Assembly: GCA_003669255.1 (NCBI GenBank)
Contig: QWPO01000116.1
Location: forward strand, 1 to 5,064
Direction: 5' to 3'
Source: Planctomycetota bacterium
GTDB lineage: Bacteria; Planctomycetota; Planctomycetia; Pirellulales; UBA1268
Length of the DNA stretch: 5,064 nt
A program made the translations under genes and the position numbers. Shown piece after piece: positions 1-5,064 of the stretch. The notes beneath the pieces were generated by a model. That model saw nothing but the letters and a program-made list of their open reading frames with translations, did no database searches and was not told the DNA's origin. Within the stretch, counting starts at the first letter, position 1. Each line of letters begins with the position of its first letter.

Positions 1-414
1 ATCACGCGGTTCCCAGTGGTGTCGTCGCGGCCCGAGCCGCCACCCCGCCCGATGGCCGCTGCGCCGTCGCCCACGCCGCCCGCCGGGCCCGGCAGCCAGA
101 CGGCCACCGCTGCGCCGGCGGCGATACCAAGCACGATCGGCGAATACATCGACGTCACCATCCAGGCGGTTATCGACGGACGATTCGGCGACGTGCCGCG
201 GGAGGTCTGGATGGTGGTCACCGCCAAGTGCTCCGCGATCCTCGCCTACATTCTGTTTCGCAGCGGTATGCGTCGGGAAGGGCCGTCGCTCCACCCCCGT
301 GTGGCCGATGCCGACCGGCGGTCGCCGCGGTCGCGAATCGACTGGGCCACGGTCGACGACGCGCACGATGCCGACGACACCGCCGTCGCTGCCCCGCGAC
401 GCACGGCCGCGTAA
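1..414 (+). CDS. Unrecognised protein upstream of fliO (5' end probably outside the window)
   Basis: I do not recognise this protein. The frame is open to the left edge, so the start may lie outside. Internal candidates are GTG at 16 and ATG at 52, neither with a clear Shine-Dalgarno. Strong GC at third codon positions supports real coding. Counting from the GTG at 16, residues 2-40 are rich in Pro, Ala, Ser and Thr and look like a flexible linker. Residues 41-65 (IGEYIDVTIQAVIDGRFGDV) look folded. Residues about 66-83 (WMVVTAKCSAILAYILF) are hydrophobic enough for a membrane helix or buried helix. A charged Arg/Asp tail follows to the TAA. It ends 14 bases before fliO on the same strand, so it is probably in the same operon. 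fliL, fliM or fliN often sit at this position, but I see neither the FliN/SpoA fold signature nor the FliL pattern. A lineage-specific flagellar accessory protein is possible but unproven. Confidence 0.55.
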   Translation: MTRFPVVSSRPEPPPRPMAAAPSPTPPAGPGSQTATAAPAAIPSTIGEYIDVTIQAVIDGRFGDVPREVWMVVTAKCSAILAYILFRSGMRREGPSLHPRVADADRRSPRSRIDWATVDDAHDADDTAVAAPRRTAA

Positions 415-428
415 ACCCCACCCCGATC

Positions 429-980
429 ATGCGTCTCTTTCAACTCCACCGCGTTGTCGCCCTCGTGACCGTGGCCATCCTGGCCGCCGGGCAGGCGTCT
501 GCCGATGCGCCGGTGGCCCCGTCGCCCGATCCGCTCGTCGTCGACGGCGGCGTCGAGCCCGCTGCGCTCACGACCGCCGCCCCGTCGTCAGCCCTGCCGC
601 TACCGCTGGACGGGCCGTCGTCTGCCGTGCCGCGCGTCGCCCCGCCGCGTCCGCTGCCCGACTGGCGGGTTCTCGTCGCCCTCGGCGGTGCCTTCGCCGC
701 GCTGGCGGGGTATCGCCTCTTCACCGCGCGTCGTGTCGCCGCGCTGCCCCACGACGTCTTCGAGGTCTTGGGTGAGGCGTCGCTCGGCGGTCAGCAGTCG
801 GTACGGATCGTGCGGTTTGGTCCGCGAACGCTCCTGCTGGGTGTCTCGGCCTCCGGCTGTCAGACCCTCGCCGAACTCGCCGATCCGCAGGCCACCGATG
901 CGATCGTTGCCGCCTGCCGCGGCGTTCGCGTGGCGGCAGGCGCCGACCGGCGGCCAGGACGGCGGGAGACCCGCGCGTGA
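429..980 (+). CDS. fliO: Flagellar export-gate assembly protein FliO
   Basis: FliO (183 aa) is a membrane protein that helps the FliP ring assemble during construction of the flagellar export gate. Residues 1-25 look like a signal peptide: an Arg/His-containing start, a hydrophobic core (VVALVTVAILAA) and a possible cleavage site after ASA. Residues 26-78 form a Pro/Ala/Ser-rich linker outside the cytoplasm. A single membrane helix lies at about 80-97, followed by basic residues (ARRVA). The cytoplasmic FliO domain spans about 108-165, with the family-like run VFEVLGEASLGGQQSVRIVR, then LLLGVSASGCQTLAEL. The ATG at 429 was chosen because it gives the signal peptide; upstream in this frame the translation is Arg-rich and unlike FliO. 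No good Shine-Dalgarno precedes it. FliO is poorly conserved, so the call rests on domain pattern, size and its place before fliP. The 3' end overlaps fliP by four bases. Confidence 0.82.
   Translation: MRLFQLHRVVALVTVAILAAGQASADAPVAPSPDPLVVDGGVEPAALTTAAPSSALPLPLDGPSSAVPRVAPPRPLPDWRVLVALGGAFAALAGYRLFTARRVAALPHDVFEVLGEASLGGQQSVRIVRFGPRTLLLGVSASGCQTLAELADPQATDAIVAACRGVRVAAGADRRPGRRETRA
964..968 (+). promoter_or_regulatory. Ribosome binding site of fliP, inside the 3' end of fliO
   Basis: GGGAG ends eight bases before the GTG at 977. It lies within the last codons of fliO. It supports the GTG start over other candidates and fits translational coupling of fliO and fliP. Confidence 0.6.
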
Positions 981-1822
981 GTGCCCTCGCCGCCATCCGC
1001 CGTGCTACGGTGGCCCTCACGGTGGCCGCCGTGCTCCTGATCGGCCGCGCGTCGTCGGGCGATGACCTGGCTGGTCCGCTGCAGGCGATCGACCATCCGC
1101 CGGCCGGGGCGGCCGCGTCATCATCGGCCGCGGTGGGTAGCTGGCTCAGCCGACTCGGCGACCGGCCTCTGGAATCGCTCCTACCGTCACTGATGATGTT
1201 TGGCATCGTCAGCCTCGCGCCGGCGGTGCTGCTGATGACGACGTGCTTCGTGCGGATGTCGGTGGTGCTGGCACTCGTCCGGCAGGGGCTGGGCGCGGCG
1301 CAGATCCCCTCGAACCAAATCGTGGCGTCGCTGGCGATCTTCCTCTCGGCCATGGTGATGTGGCCGGTCTGGACGCAGGCCTGGCGGGATGGCGTCGAGC
1401 CATACCAGCAGGGCGAGCTCGCGGCGGGGGAGGCGTTTACGAAGGGCTCGCTGCCCCTCCGCCGCTGGATGGCGGCCCAGATCGAGCACGCCGGCAACCG
1501 CGACACGATGCTCCTGTTCCTCGAACGGCACCCAGGCGGCCCGCGGCAGGCCGCGACCTACGACGACGTGCCCGTGGAGGTGCTGCTCCCGGCGTTTCTC
1601 GTCAGCGAGCTCGAGACCGCCTTCACGATCGGCTTCCGAATGCTGCTGCCGTTTCTCGTCCTCGACATCCTGGTGGCCACGCTCGTGACGGCGACGGGGC
1701 TCGTGATGCTGCCGCCGTCGCTGGTGTCGCTCCCACTGAAGCTGCTCGTGTTCGTCGCCGCCGACGGCTGGTCGCTCGTCGTTCGGGCGCTGCTCGACAG
1801 CGTCCGCGGGCTGCCCTCGTGA
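977..1822 (+). CDS. fliP: Flagellar type III export channel protein FliP
   Basis: FliP (281 aa) forms the pentameric core of the export gate in the inner membrane, with FliQ and FliR. The GTG start overlaps the fliO stop (GTGA) and is supported by GGGAG at 964-968, eight bases upstream. Residues 8-26 are a probable cleavable signal sequence, as in many FliP proteins. Strong family motifs follow: LAPAVLLMTTCFVRMSVVLA at 80-99 and IPSNQIVASLAIFLSAMVM at 110-128 (family: TPPNQV-type). A polar periplasmic region comes next. Further motifs are PAFLVSELETAFTIGFRMLL at 205-224, PFLVLDILVA at 225-234, LPPSLVSLPLKLLVFV at 245-260 and DGWSLVV at 263-269. These make the assignment very firm. The Met-Met-Met stretch usual before LPP in FliP (the methionine gasket that helps seal the channel) reads L242-V243-M244 here, so it is only partly kept. 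Length is normal for the family. Confidence 0.97.
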   Translation: MSALAAIRRATVALTVAAVLLIGRASSGDDLAGPLQAIDHPPAGAAASSSAAVGSWLSRLGDRPLESLLPSLMMFGIVSLAPAVLLMTTCFVRMSVVLALVRQGLGAAQIPSNQIVASLAIFLSAMVMWPVWTQAWRDGVEPYQQGELAAGEAFTKGSLPLRRWMAAQIEHAGNRDTMLLFLERHPGGPRQAATYDDVPVEVLLPAFLVSELETAFTIGFRMLLPFLVLDILVATLVTATGLVMLPPSLVSLPLKLLVFVAADGWSLVVRALLDSVRGLPS

Positions 1823-1824
1823 GG

Positions 1825-1831
1825 AAGGAGG
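1825..1831 (+). promoter_or_regulatory. Consensus Shine-Dalgarno of fliQ
   Basis: AAGGAGG, a full match to the anti-Shine-Dalgarno of 16S rRNA, starts three bases after the fliP stop codon and ends ten bases before the fliQ ATG at 1842. It is by far the strongest ribosome binding site in the window. This suggests that the small, multi-copy subunit FliQ is translated independently and efficiently. Confidence 0.75.
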
Positions 1832-1841
1832 CGACGGCGTC

Positions 1842-2096
1842 ATGACGGAGTCGCAACTCGTGGAACTCGTGAGGCAGGCTGTGATCGGCGGCTGCTTCGT
1901 GATCCTGCCGATGCTCGTGGCGGGGCTCGCGGTGGGCGTGGCGATGGGGCTCGTGCAGGCCGCCAGCGGCGTTCACGAGCCGATCGTCGGGTTTGCACCC
2001 AAGGCCCTGGCGATGGCCGCGGCCCTCGTCGTGTCGCTGCCGTGGATGGTCGAGCGGCTGGCCGAACTGTTTCGTGAGGCGGCCACCGGCCCCTGA
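1842..2096 (+). CDS. fliQ: Flagellar type III export channel protein FliQ
   Basis: FliQ (84 aa) is a two-helix hairpin protein that packs around the FliP ring and contributes to the export channel. The sequence shows an N-terminal amphipathic start (TESQLVELVRQAV), membrane helix 1 at about 14-37 (GGCFVILPMLVAGLAVGVAMGL), a polar loop, and membrane helix 2 at about 52-70, ending at the typical PWM (67-69). Length matches the family (about 85-90 aa). The loop QAASGVHEPIVGFAPK (39-54) keeps the leading Q-A, the Glu, the Phe and the Pro-Lys. It lacks the usual TQ(I/N)xExTLxF pattern, with S-G-V-H-E-P instead. The start is fixed by the strong AAGGAGG upstream. The gene lies 19 bases after fliP and 25 bases before fliR, consistent with one transcript. 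The assignment is secure from fold, size and position; the altered loop may mean divergent or relaxed function. Confidence 0.93.
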   Translation: MTESQLVELVRQAVIGGCFVILPMLVAGLAVGVAMGLVQAASGVHEPIVGFAPKALAMAAALVVSLPWMVERLAELFREAATGP

Positions 2097-2121
2097 GGCC
2101 GCGCGGCGACTGGAGCGATCC

Positions 2122-2928
2122 ATGCCGATCGACCCGCACATGCTGCCGTGGCTGACCACGTTCACTCCGGCCCACGCGGTCGTAGCGGCCGGCGTGCTCG
2201 TGCGGATGGGCGTGGCGGTCGGGGCCGGTGCCATGCCGCTGGCCACGGGCACCGGCCTTCGCGTGCAGGCAGTCCTCGCCGCAGTGCTCGCCGTGGCCGC
2301 GACACCGGCGGCTCTCGCGGCGTCGCCGACGCCGGGCGTCGATGGCTCATCGATCCTGGGGCTCCTCTTCGGAGAGGCCATGGTGGGGCTCGGGATCGGA
2401 CTGGCCGCCGCGGCCGTGTTTGCCTCGGCGTCGTGGGCGGGCCACCTGCTCGGCACGGTCACGGGGCTCTCCTGGGCCGATGACTTCGGCGATGCTCCGG
2501 GCTCCGAATCGGCTGGCGTCGGGCGGCTCGCCTGGTGGCTTGGGCTGGCTGGATTCGTCGCTGCCGGGGGCCACGAGGCGGTTGTCGCCGGCCTCGTCGA
2601 CGGCGTCCGCAGCCTGCCGATCGGCGCGGTCGCAACCGCAGCCGCCCGTGACGGCGTGCTCGAACTCGTCGCCACGATGCCGTCGATCGGCCTGTCGCTC
2701 GCGATGTCGCTCGCGCTGCCGGCGCTCGCCGCCGTGCTCGCCTGTCACCTCGTCGCCGCGATCGCCGTGCGGTCGGTCGGCTTCGACCCCGGCCAGGGGC
2801 TCCTCCAGACCGTGGCCTCGCTCGTGCTCCTCGCTGCCGTGTGTGGCGGGACCGACTCCTGGATCGGTGGCTTCGCCGCCGCCGTGCAGTCGCCGCTCGA
2901 GCGGTGCTTCCACGACATCCGCCCCTGA
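2122..2928 (+). CDS. fliR: Flagellar type III export channel protein FliR
   Basis: FliR (268 aa, usual length) is the single-copy subunit that closes the FliP-FliQ helical assembly in the export gate. The ATG at 2122 is preceded by GGAG at 2112-2115, six bases away. Hydrophobic segments lie at about 18-38, 47-68, 78-104, 136-148, 187-216 and 226-242. Family-like stretches are LRVQAVLAAVLAV (46-58), LGLLFGEAMVGLGIGLAAAA (79-98), AGHLLGTVTGLSWADDFGD (106-124, equivalent to the G-x-x-x-GLSFA-x-x-F-DP region that includes the channel plug) and LVDGVRSLPIG (158-168, family: SFRLLPIG). The last helices (VLACHLVAAIAVRSVGFDPG) are more divergent; the usual A-P-Q-(M/L)-N-V motif is replaced by S-V-G-F-D-P. 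Position between fliQ and flhB makes the call firm. No separate promoter is visible in the 25 bases upstream. Confidence 0.94.
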   Translation: MPIDPHMLPWLTTFTPAHAVVAAGVLVRMGVAVGAGAMPLATGTGLRVQAVLAAVLAVAATPAALAASPTPGVDGSSILGLLFGEAMVGLGIGLAAAAVFASASWAGHLLGTVTGLSWADDFGDAPGSESAGVGRLAWWLGLAGFVAAGGHEAVVAGLVDGVRSLPIGAVATAAARDGVLELVATMPSIGLSLAMSLALPALAAVLACHLVAAIAVRSVGFDPGQGLLQTVASLVLLAAVCGGTDSWIGGFAAAVQSPLERCFHDIRP

Positions 2929-2956
2929 CACCCCTCACCGAGATCGCGACACCTCG

Positions 2957-3691
2957 ATGGCCGACGACTCCGATCGCGTGATCCCCGCCACGCCGCGGCG
3001 CCGAGAGGCTGCCCGCCGCCAGGGGGCGATGCCGACCGCCGCGCTGCCTGCGTGGGTGGCGACTGCCGGTACGGCCACGCTGCTGCTGCCCATCTGGGCC
3101 ACGGCGACGATGCCCGCCGCCACCGATCTTGTCCGCTCCGCGATCCGTGGTGCCGGAGGACGGCAACCGATCGATCTCTGGCCTGGACTGATCGCCGTCG
3201 CCCTGCCCACGACGGCGGTGATCGTCGTCGCGGCTGCGGCCGGCCTGACGGTGCGGTTTGTGCTCGATGGCTTTTCGTGGCAGCCGGCGCGGATCACTCC
3301 GAGCCTGCGCCGCATCGATCCGTTCGCCGGGCTTTCACGGATCTTTTCCTGGCGCACGGTGACGGCCGCGCTGGGCGGCGGTGCCGGGCTCGCCGTGTTG
3401 GTGGCTGCCGCCGTGCTGGCGATGCGGCCGCTGCTTGGGACGGCAGGGCTGTCGGCGATCGGCGACGAGCCACGGGTGGCTGCCGCGGCCTGGCGAGCAG
3501 CAGCCTGGCTGTTCGTCGCCGCCGCGGTTGTCGCGGTCGTGCGTTGGCTGGCGGCCCGCCGTCGGTTCGAGCAGCAGATCCGGATGACGCCGGAGGAGTT
3601 TGCCGAGGAGGCGAAGAGTGCCCAGGCCGATCCCAAGGTGCGGATGCTGCAGCAGCAGCGTCAGCGTCAGCCGATGGCCGGGGCGGCGTAG
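2957..3691 (+). CDS. flhB: FlhB, membrane half only; cytosolic autocleavage domain missing
   Basis: FlhB normally has about 350-380 residues: a four-helix membrane half and a cytosolic domain that cleaves itself at Asn-Pro-Thr-His to switch export from rod/hook to filament proteins. This gene gives 244 residues. The N-terminal motif TPRRREAARRQG (12-23) matches the family's T-P-K/R-R-R-x-x-A-R-x-x-G. Membrane helices lie at about 30-52, 77-104, 134-158 and 183-199. The conserved loop PSLRRIDPFAGLSRIFS (115-131) between helices 2 and 3 is clear. After helix 4, FEQQIRMTPEEFAEEAKSAQ then ADPKVR (204-229) matches the linker M-(S/T)-x-x-E-x-x-x-E-x-K-x-x-x-x-DP. Similarity ends at about Gln238; PMAGAA and TAG follow. 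The RRMM-x-x-VP-x-A-x-V-x-x-NPTH segment is absent here and I see it in no frame downstream. The ATG at 2957 lacks a good Shine-Dalgarno; GTG at 2978 is an alternative. It may be a truncated pseudogene or a split form with the C-domain elsewhere. Confidence 0.88.
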   Translation: MADDSDRVIPATPRRREAARRQGAMPTAALPAWVATAGTATLLLPIWATATMPAATDLVRSAIRGAGGRQPIDLWPGLIAVALPTTAVIVVAAAAGLTVRFVLDGFSWQPARITPSLRRIDPFAGLSRIFSWRTVTAALGGGAGLAVLVAAAVLAMRPLLGTAGLSAIGDEPRVAAAAWRAAAWLFVAAAVVAVVRWLAARRRFEQQIRMTPEEFAEEAKSAQADPKVRMLQQQRQRQPMAGAA

Positions 3692-4911
3692 CCGTAGCGG
3701 TCGAGGAACGGCTTGCAGCGGGAGGTGATCTCCGCGACGAGTCGCGGGTCGTGGCGGTAGGTGTTGGTGCGGTAGCGGCGCATCGACTCGGCCTGCCGTT
3801 CGAGGGCGGGGCGGACGCGGCCGAAGTCGCCCAGGTCAAGCCGCTCGTAGCACGTCGCCAGCGTTCCCACCGGATCGGCGACGAGTTCTTCGTAGCGGAC
3901 CTCGTGGAGGCGGTCGGCGGGGAGCGTGGCCCGGTCGCGTTCGAAGGCGTCATGCATCTCCGCGAAGGCGGCGAACACGTACTCCTCGAGCGTGGCGCCC
4001 CGTTCGACCTGCAGCGACTGCACATCGTGCAGCGACTTCCAGAGCCGCAGGGTCGATGGGATCACCACGAACGGGTCGCGAACGACGTGGAGAAACCGCG
4101 ACTCCGGGAACATGTCGGCGAGCACACCGACGCGGGCGGTGTGCGGGGGGCTCTTGAGCACCGGCCGCCGCGGGTCGCGGACCGCGAGCATCGCGAGGAA
4201 TCGGCGGAGCGTTTGCTTCCAGCGGTTGAGTTCGGCCGGTGGGAGCTTCGTGAGGTCGAGCGCCTCAGGCCGCGCGGGGCTGCTCACCGGAAATGCGATC
4301 CGCCGGTAGCACGAGGGCGCGCCGAGGCTCATCAGGGCAAACTCATCCTCCTGCGGACGATCCCAGCCGGCGGCGACGTCGTCCATCGGCCGCTTCGACG
4401 GAATCATCCAGCGAAGGGCCTGCGTCATCACGTCCTCGGTGAGAAGGAAGTGGCTGGGGGCGAAGCACTCGTAGGTGTTCGGGCAACAGAATCGGTCATC
4501 GAGCATCGCCAGTTCGTGCAGCAGCGTGGTGCCGCTTCGCCAGTGGCCGATGATGAACAGCGGCGGCGGCGTGGTGGGCTGGTCGCGGAGGCGGCGGCGG
4601 AATCGCGCATCCGACAGCGGGCCCATCAGCGAGTTGAAGCCCGTCATCATCGACACGGTGGCCGCCAGGCCGAGCTTCATGAAGTCGATCCGGTAGCCGT
4701 ACTCGCGAAGCAGGCCGAACCACACGCCGGCCGGCATGCCGTGCCAGAACCGCGGGCTCCACCATGGATAGGCGTGGAACTCGCCCTTCTTTGCGGCAGT
4801 GGACGTGCTGGGGGAGTTCGACACGGGGGTCGGTTCGGGGTGGTGATCGGGGGGCCCTGGCTGCTGCCGGCCTCGGTCGCCGCAAATGTAGCGGAAACGG
4901 CCGGAGCACAT
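3667..4911 (-). CDS. Sulfotransferase family protein (PAPS-dependent type)
   Basis: Members of this family transfer sulfate from 3'-phosphoadenosine 5'-phosphosulfate to hydroxyl or amino groups of carbohydrates, lipids or other acceptors; the acceptor cannot be told here. Residues are numbered from the ATG at 4911 (414 aa). The 5'-phosphosulfate loop is FIIGHWRSGTTLLHELA (119-135), with the R-S-G-T-T core. LKSPPHT (252-258) is a usual core element. The 3'-phosphate site is in RFLHVVRDPF (272-281), with Arg278 and Ser286 in VVIPSTLRLW. YEELVADP (340-347) is the late conserved strand-helix. The protein ends FLDRYGYAAPAIG, a natural-looking C-terminus. The N-terminal 29 residues look unlike a domain, so GTG at 4824 (VSNSPSTST, then KKGEFHAYPWWSPRFWHGM) is an alternative start. 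ATG 4911 has GGAG about 12 bases upstream but lies on one arm of an inverted repeat. No signal peptide is evident. The gene is convergent to flhB with a 25-base overlap and has no evident functional link to export. Confidence 0.9.
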   Translation of the reverse strand: MCSGRFRYICGDRGRQQPGPPDHHPEPTPVSNSPSTSTAAKKGEFHAYPWWSPRFWHGMPAGVWFGLLREYGYRIDFMKLGLAATVSMMTGFNSLMGPLSDARFRRRLRDQPTTPPPLFIIGHWRSGTTLLHELAMLDDRFCCPNTYECFAPSHFLLTEDVMTQALRWMIPSKRPMDDVAAGWDRPQEDEFALMSLGAPSCYRRIAFPVSSPARPEALDLTKLPPAELNRWKQTLRRFLAMLAVRDPRRPVLKSPPHTARVGVLADMFPESRFLHVVRDPFVVIPSTLRLWKSLHDVQSLQVERGATLEEYVFAAFAEMHDAFERDRATLPADRLHEVRYEELVADPVGTLATCYERLDLGDFGRVRPALERQAESMRRYRTNTYRHDPRLVAEITSRCKPFLDRYGYAAPAIG

Positions 4912-4918
4912 CCGCTAC
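4888..4918. repeat. Perfect 8-bp inverted repeat over the upstream candidate start of the sulfotransferase
   Basis: GTAGCGGA at 4888-4895 is repeated in inverted form as TCCGCTAC at 4911-4918, with a 15-base spacer containing the palindrome CGGCCG. The right arm touches the first base of the candidate ATG (4909-4911 on the + strand). It could be an operator, an mRNA hairpin controlling translation, or chance. If it is an operator, the real start would more likely be the GTG at 4824. Confidence 0.4.
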
Positions 4919-4955
4919 GGGTTCTCCGTGAGCGATGCGCGGCCGTTTGTACAAG

Positions 4956-4977
4956 CCCAACGCCGTGAGGCGTGGGG
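4956..4977. repeat. GNRA-type hairpin-forming inverted repeat
   Basis: On the + strand, CCC-A-ACGCC (4956-4964) pairs with GGCGT-G-GGG (4969-4977) around a GTGA loop. That makes eight Watson-Crick pairs with one internal A.G mismatch and a GNRA-class tetraloop. No T run follows, so it does not look like a factor-independent terminator. It lies in the gene-free segment upstream of the sulfotransferase and resembles extragenic palindromic repeats of GC-rich genomes. Confidence 0.45.
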
Positions 4978-5016
4978 AGCGGCCAGGAGAGGGCTGGGTC
5001 CAGCGTGGTTCGCCCG

Positions 5017-5030
5017 CGGCCTTACGGCCG
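5017..5030. repeat. Second short hairpin-forming inverted repeat
   Basis: CGGCC (5017-5021) and GGCCG (5026-5030) flank TTAC. Read on the - strand, the loop is GTAA, again GNRA class, so this copy would mirror the GTGA hairpin about 50 bases to its left. The stem has only five pairs and is GC-only, so chance is a serious alternative in DNA of this composition. Confidence 0.3.
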
Positions 5031-5064
5031 GTCGGCTTGCACTCCTACCGCGCGGGACTGCTGG

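Larger units (their letters stand above)
4912..5064. other. Gene-free segment with short palindromes, running off the right edge
   Basis: I found no supported gene here. Short frames stay open to the right edge on both strands, but their translations are Arg/Pro/Ala-rich and unlike any family I know. The segment holds the right arm of the inverted repeat at 4888-4918, the hairpins at 4956-4977 and 5017-5030, and a near-palindrome at 4993-5004 (GCTGG-GT-CCAGC). It is upstream of the sulfotransferase and presumably contains that gene's promoter, although no convincing -35/-10 pair is visible. Confidence 0.5.

Noticed and set aside
228..428. Earlier starts for the fliO frame
   Set aside because: They give an Arg-rich N-terminus antisense to normal codon use and overlap the upstream frame. 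The ATG at 429 gives a proper signal peptide.
1187..1843. Long - strand frame opposite fliP
   Set aside because: It is the antisense shadow of a firmly identified FliP and has an Arg/His/Gln-rich, domain-free translation.
2228..2956. Upstream extension of the flhB frame through fliR
   Set aside because: The frame is open, but its translation is Arg/Ser/Pro-rich and out of frame with the well-conserved FliR. FlhB similarity starts only at about 2957.
2957..3691. flhB shortened by a simple frameshift
   Set aside because: Downstream + strand frames carry no NPTH or other FlhB C-domain motif, and the DNA after 3691 is fully used by an intact sulfotransferase on the other strand.
3660..3720. Shared terminator between the convergent flhB and sulfotransferase genes
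   Set aside because: The genes overlap by 25 bases. I find no stable hairpin followed by a T run on either strand here.
3052..4968. Very long open frame on the + strand (over 600 codons) across flhB and antisense to the sulfotransferase
   Set aside because: Its translation has no recognisable domain and is Arg/Ala/Gly/His-rich. It overlaps two clearly recognised genes and is explained by scarcity of stop codons in GC-rich DNA.
4955..5064. Possible integron attC site, because GCCCAAC (4955-4961) fits the RYYYAAC core
   Set aside because: No partner GTTRRRY core with a matching imperfect palindrome is found at suitable spacing on either strand, and no integrase or cassette array is visible.

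Overview
The window comes from a GC-rich bacterium (roughly 70% GC by eye, with G or C at most third codon positions). Its left three quarters hold a tightly packed flagellar-type (type III) export-gate operon on the + strand, in the classical order fliO-fliP-fliQ-fliR-flhB. An unrecognised open frame precedes it and runs off the left edge. The right quarter holds a convergent sulfotransferase-family gene on the - strand, then about 150 bases of gene-free DNA rich in short inverted repeats. The divergent gate proteins, high GC, sulfotransferase and palindromic intergenic DNA would suit a planctomycete. That is an inference from gene content, not proof.

Layout: 1-414, C-terminal part of an unrecognised Pro/Ala-rich protein with one hydrophobic segment. 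429-980, FliO. 977-1822, FliP, overlapping fliO by four bases (GTGA). 1842-2096, FliQ, with a consensus Shine-Dalgarno. 2122-2928, FliR. 2957-3691, a FlhB that has only its four-helix membrane half and the start of its linker. 3667-4911 (-), a PAPS-dependent sulfotransferase-family protein whose 3' end overlaps the flhB 3' end by 25 bases. 4912-5064, no supported gene, several hairpin-forming inverted repeats.

FliP, FliQ and FliR would build the membrane export channel, FliO would assist its assembly, and FlhB would wrap the channel entrance and normally switch substrate specificity. The most notable observation is that FlhB stops before the part that carries the NPTH self-cleavage site. Recognisable FlhB similarity ends within about one codon of the stop codon of the convergent sulfotransferase gene, and flhA, the usual next gene, is absent. 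This looks like a rearrangement junction that cut off flhB, or a system whose FlhB cytosolic domain is encoded elsewhere. Several gate motifs are also atypical (the FliP methionine triplet and the FliQ loop), so the apparatus may be unusual or decaying.
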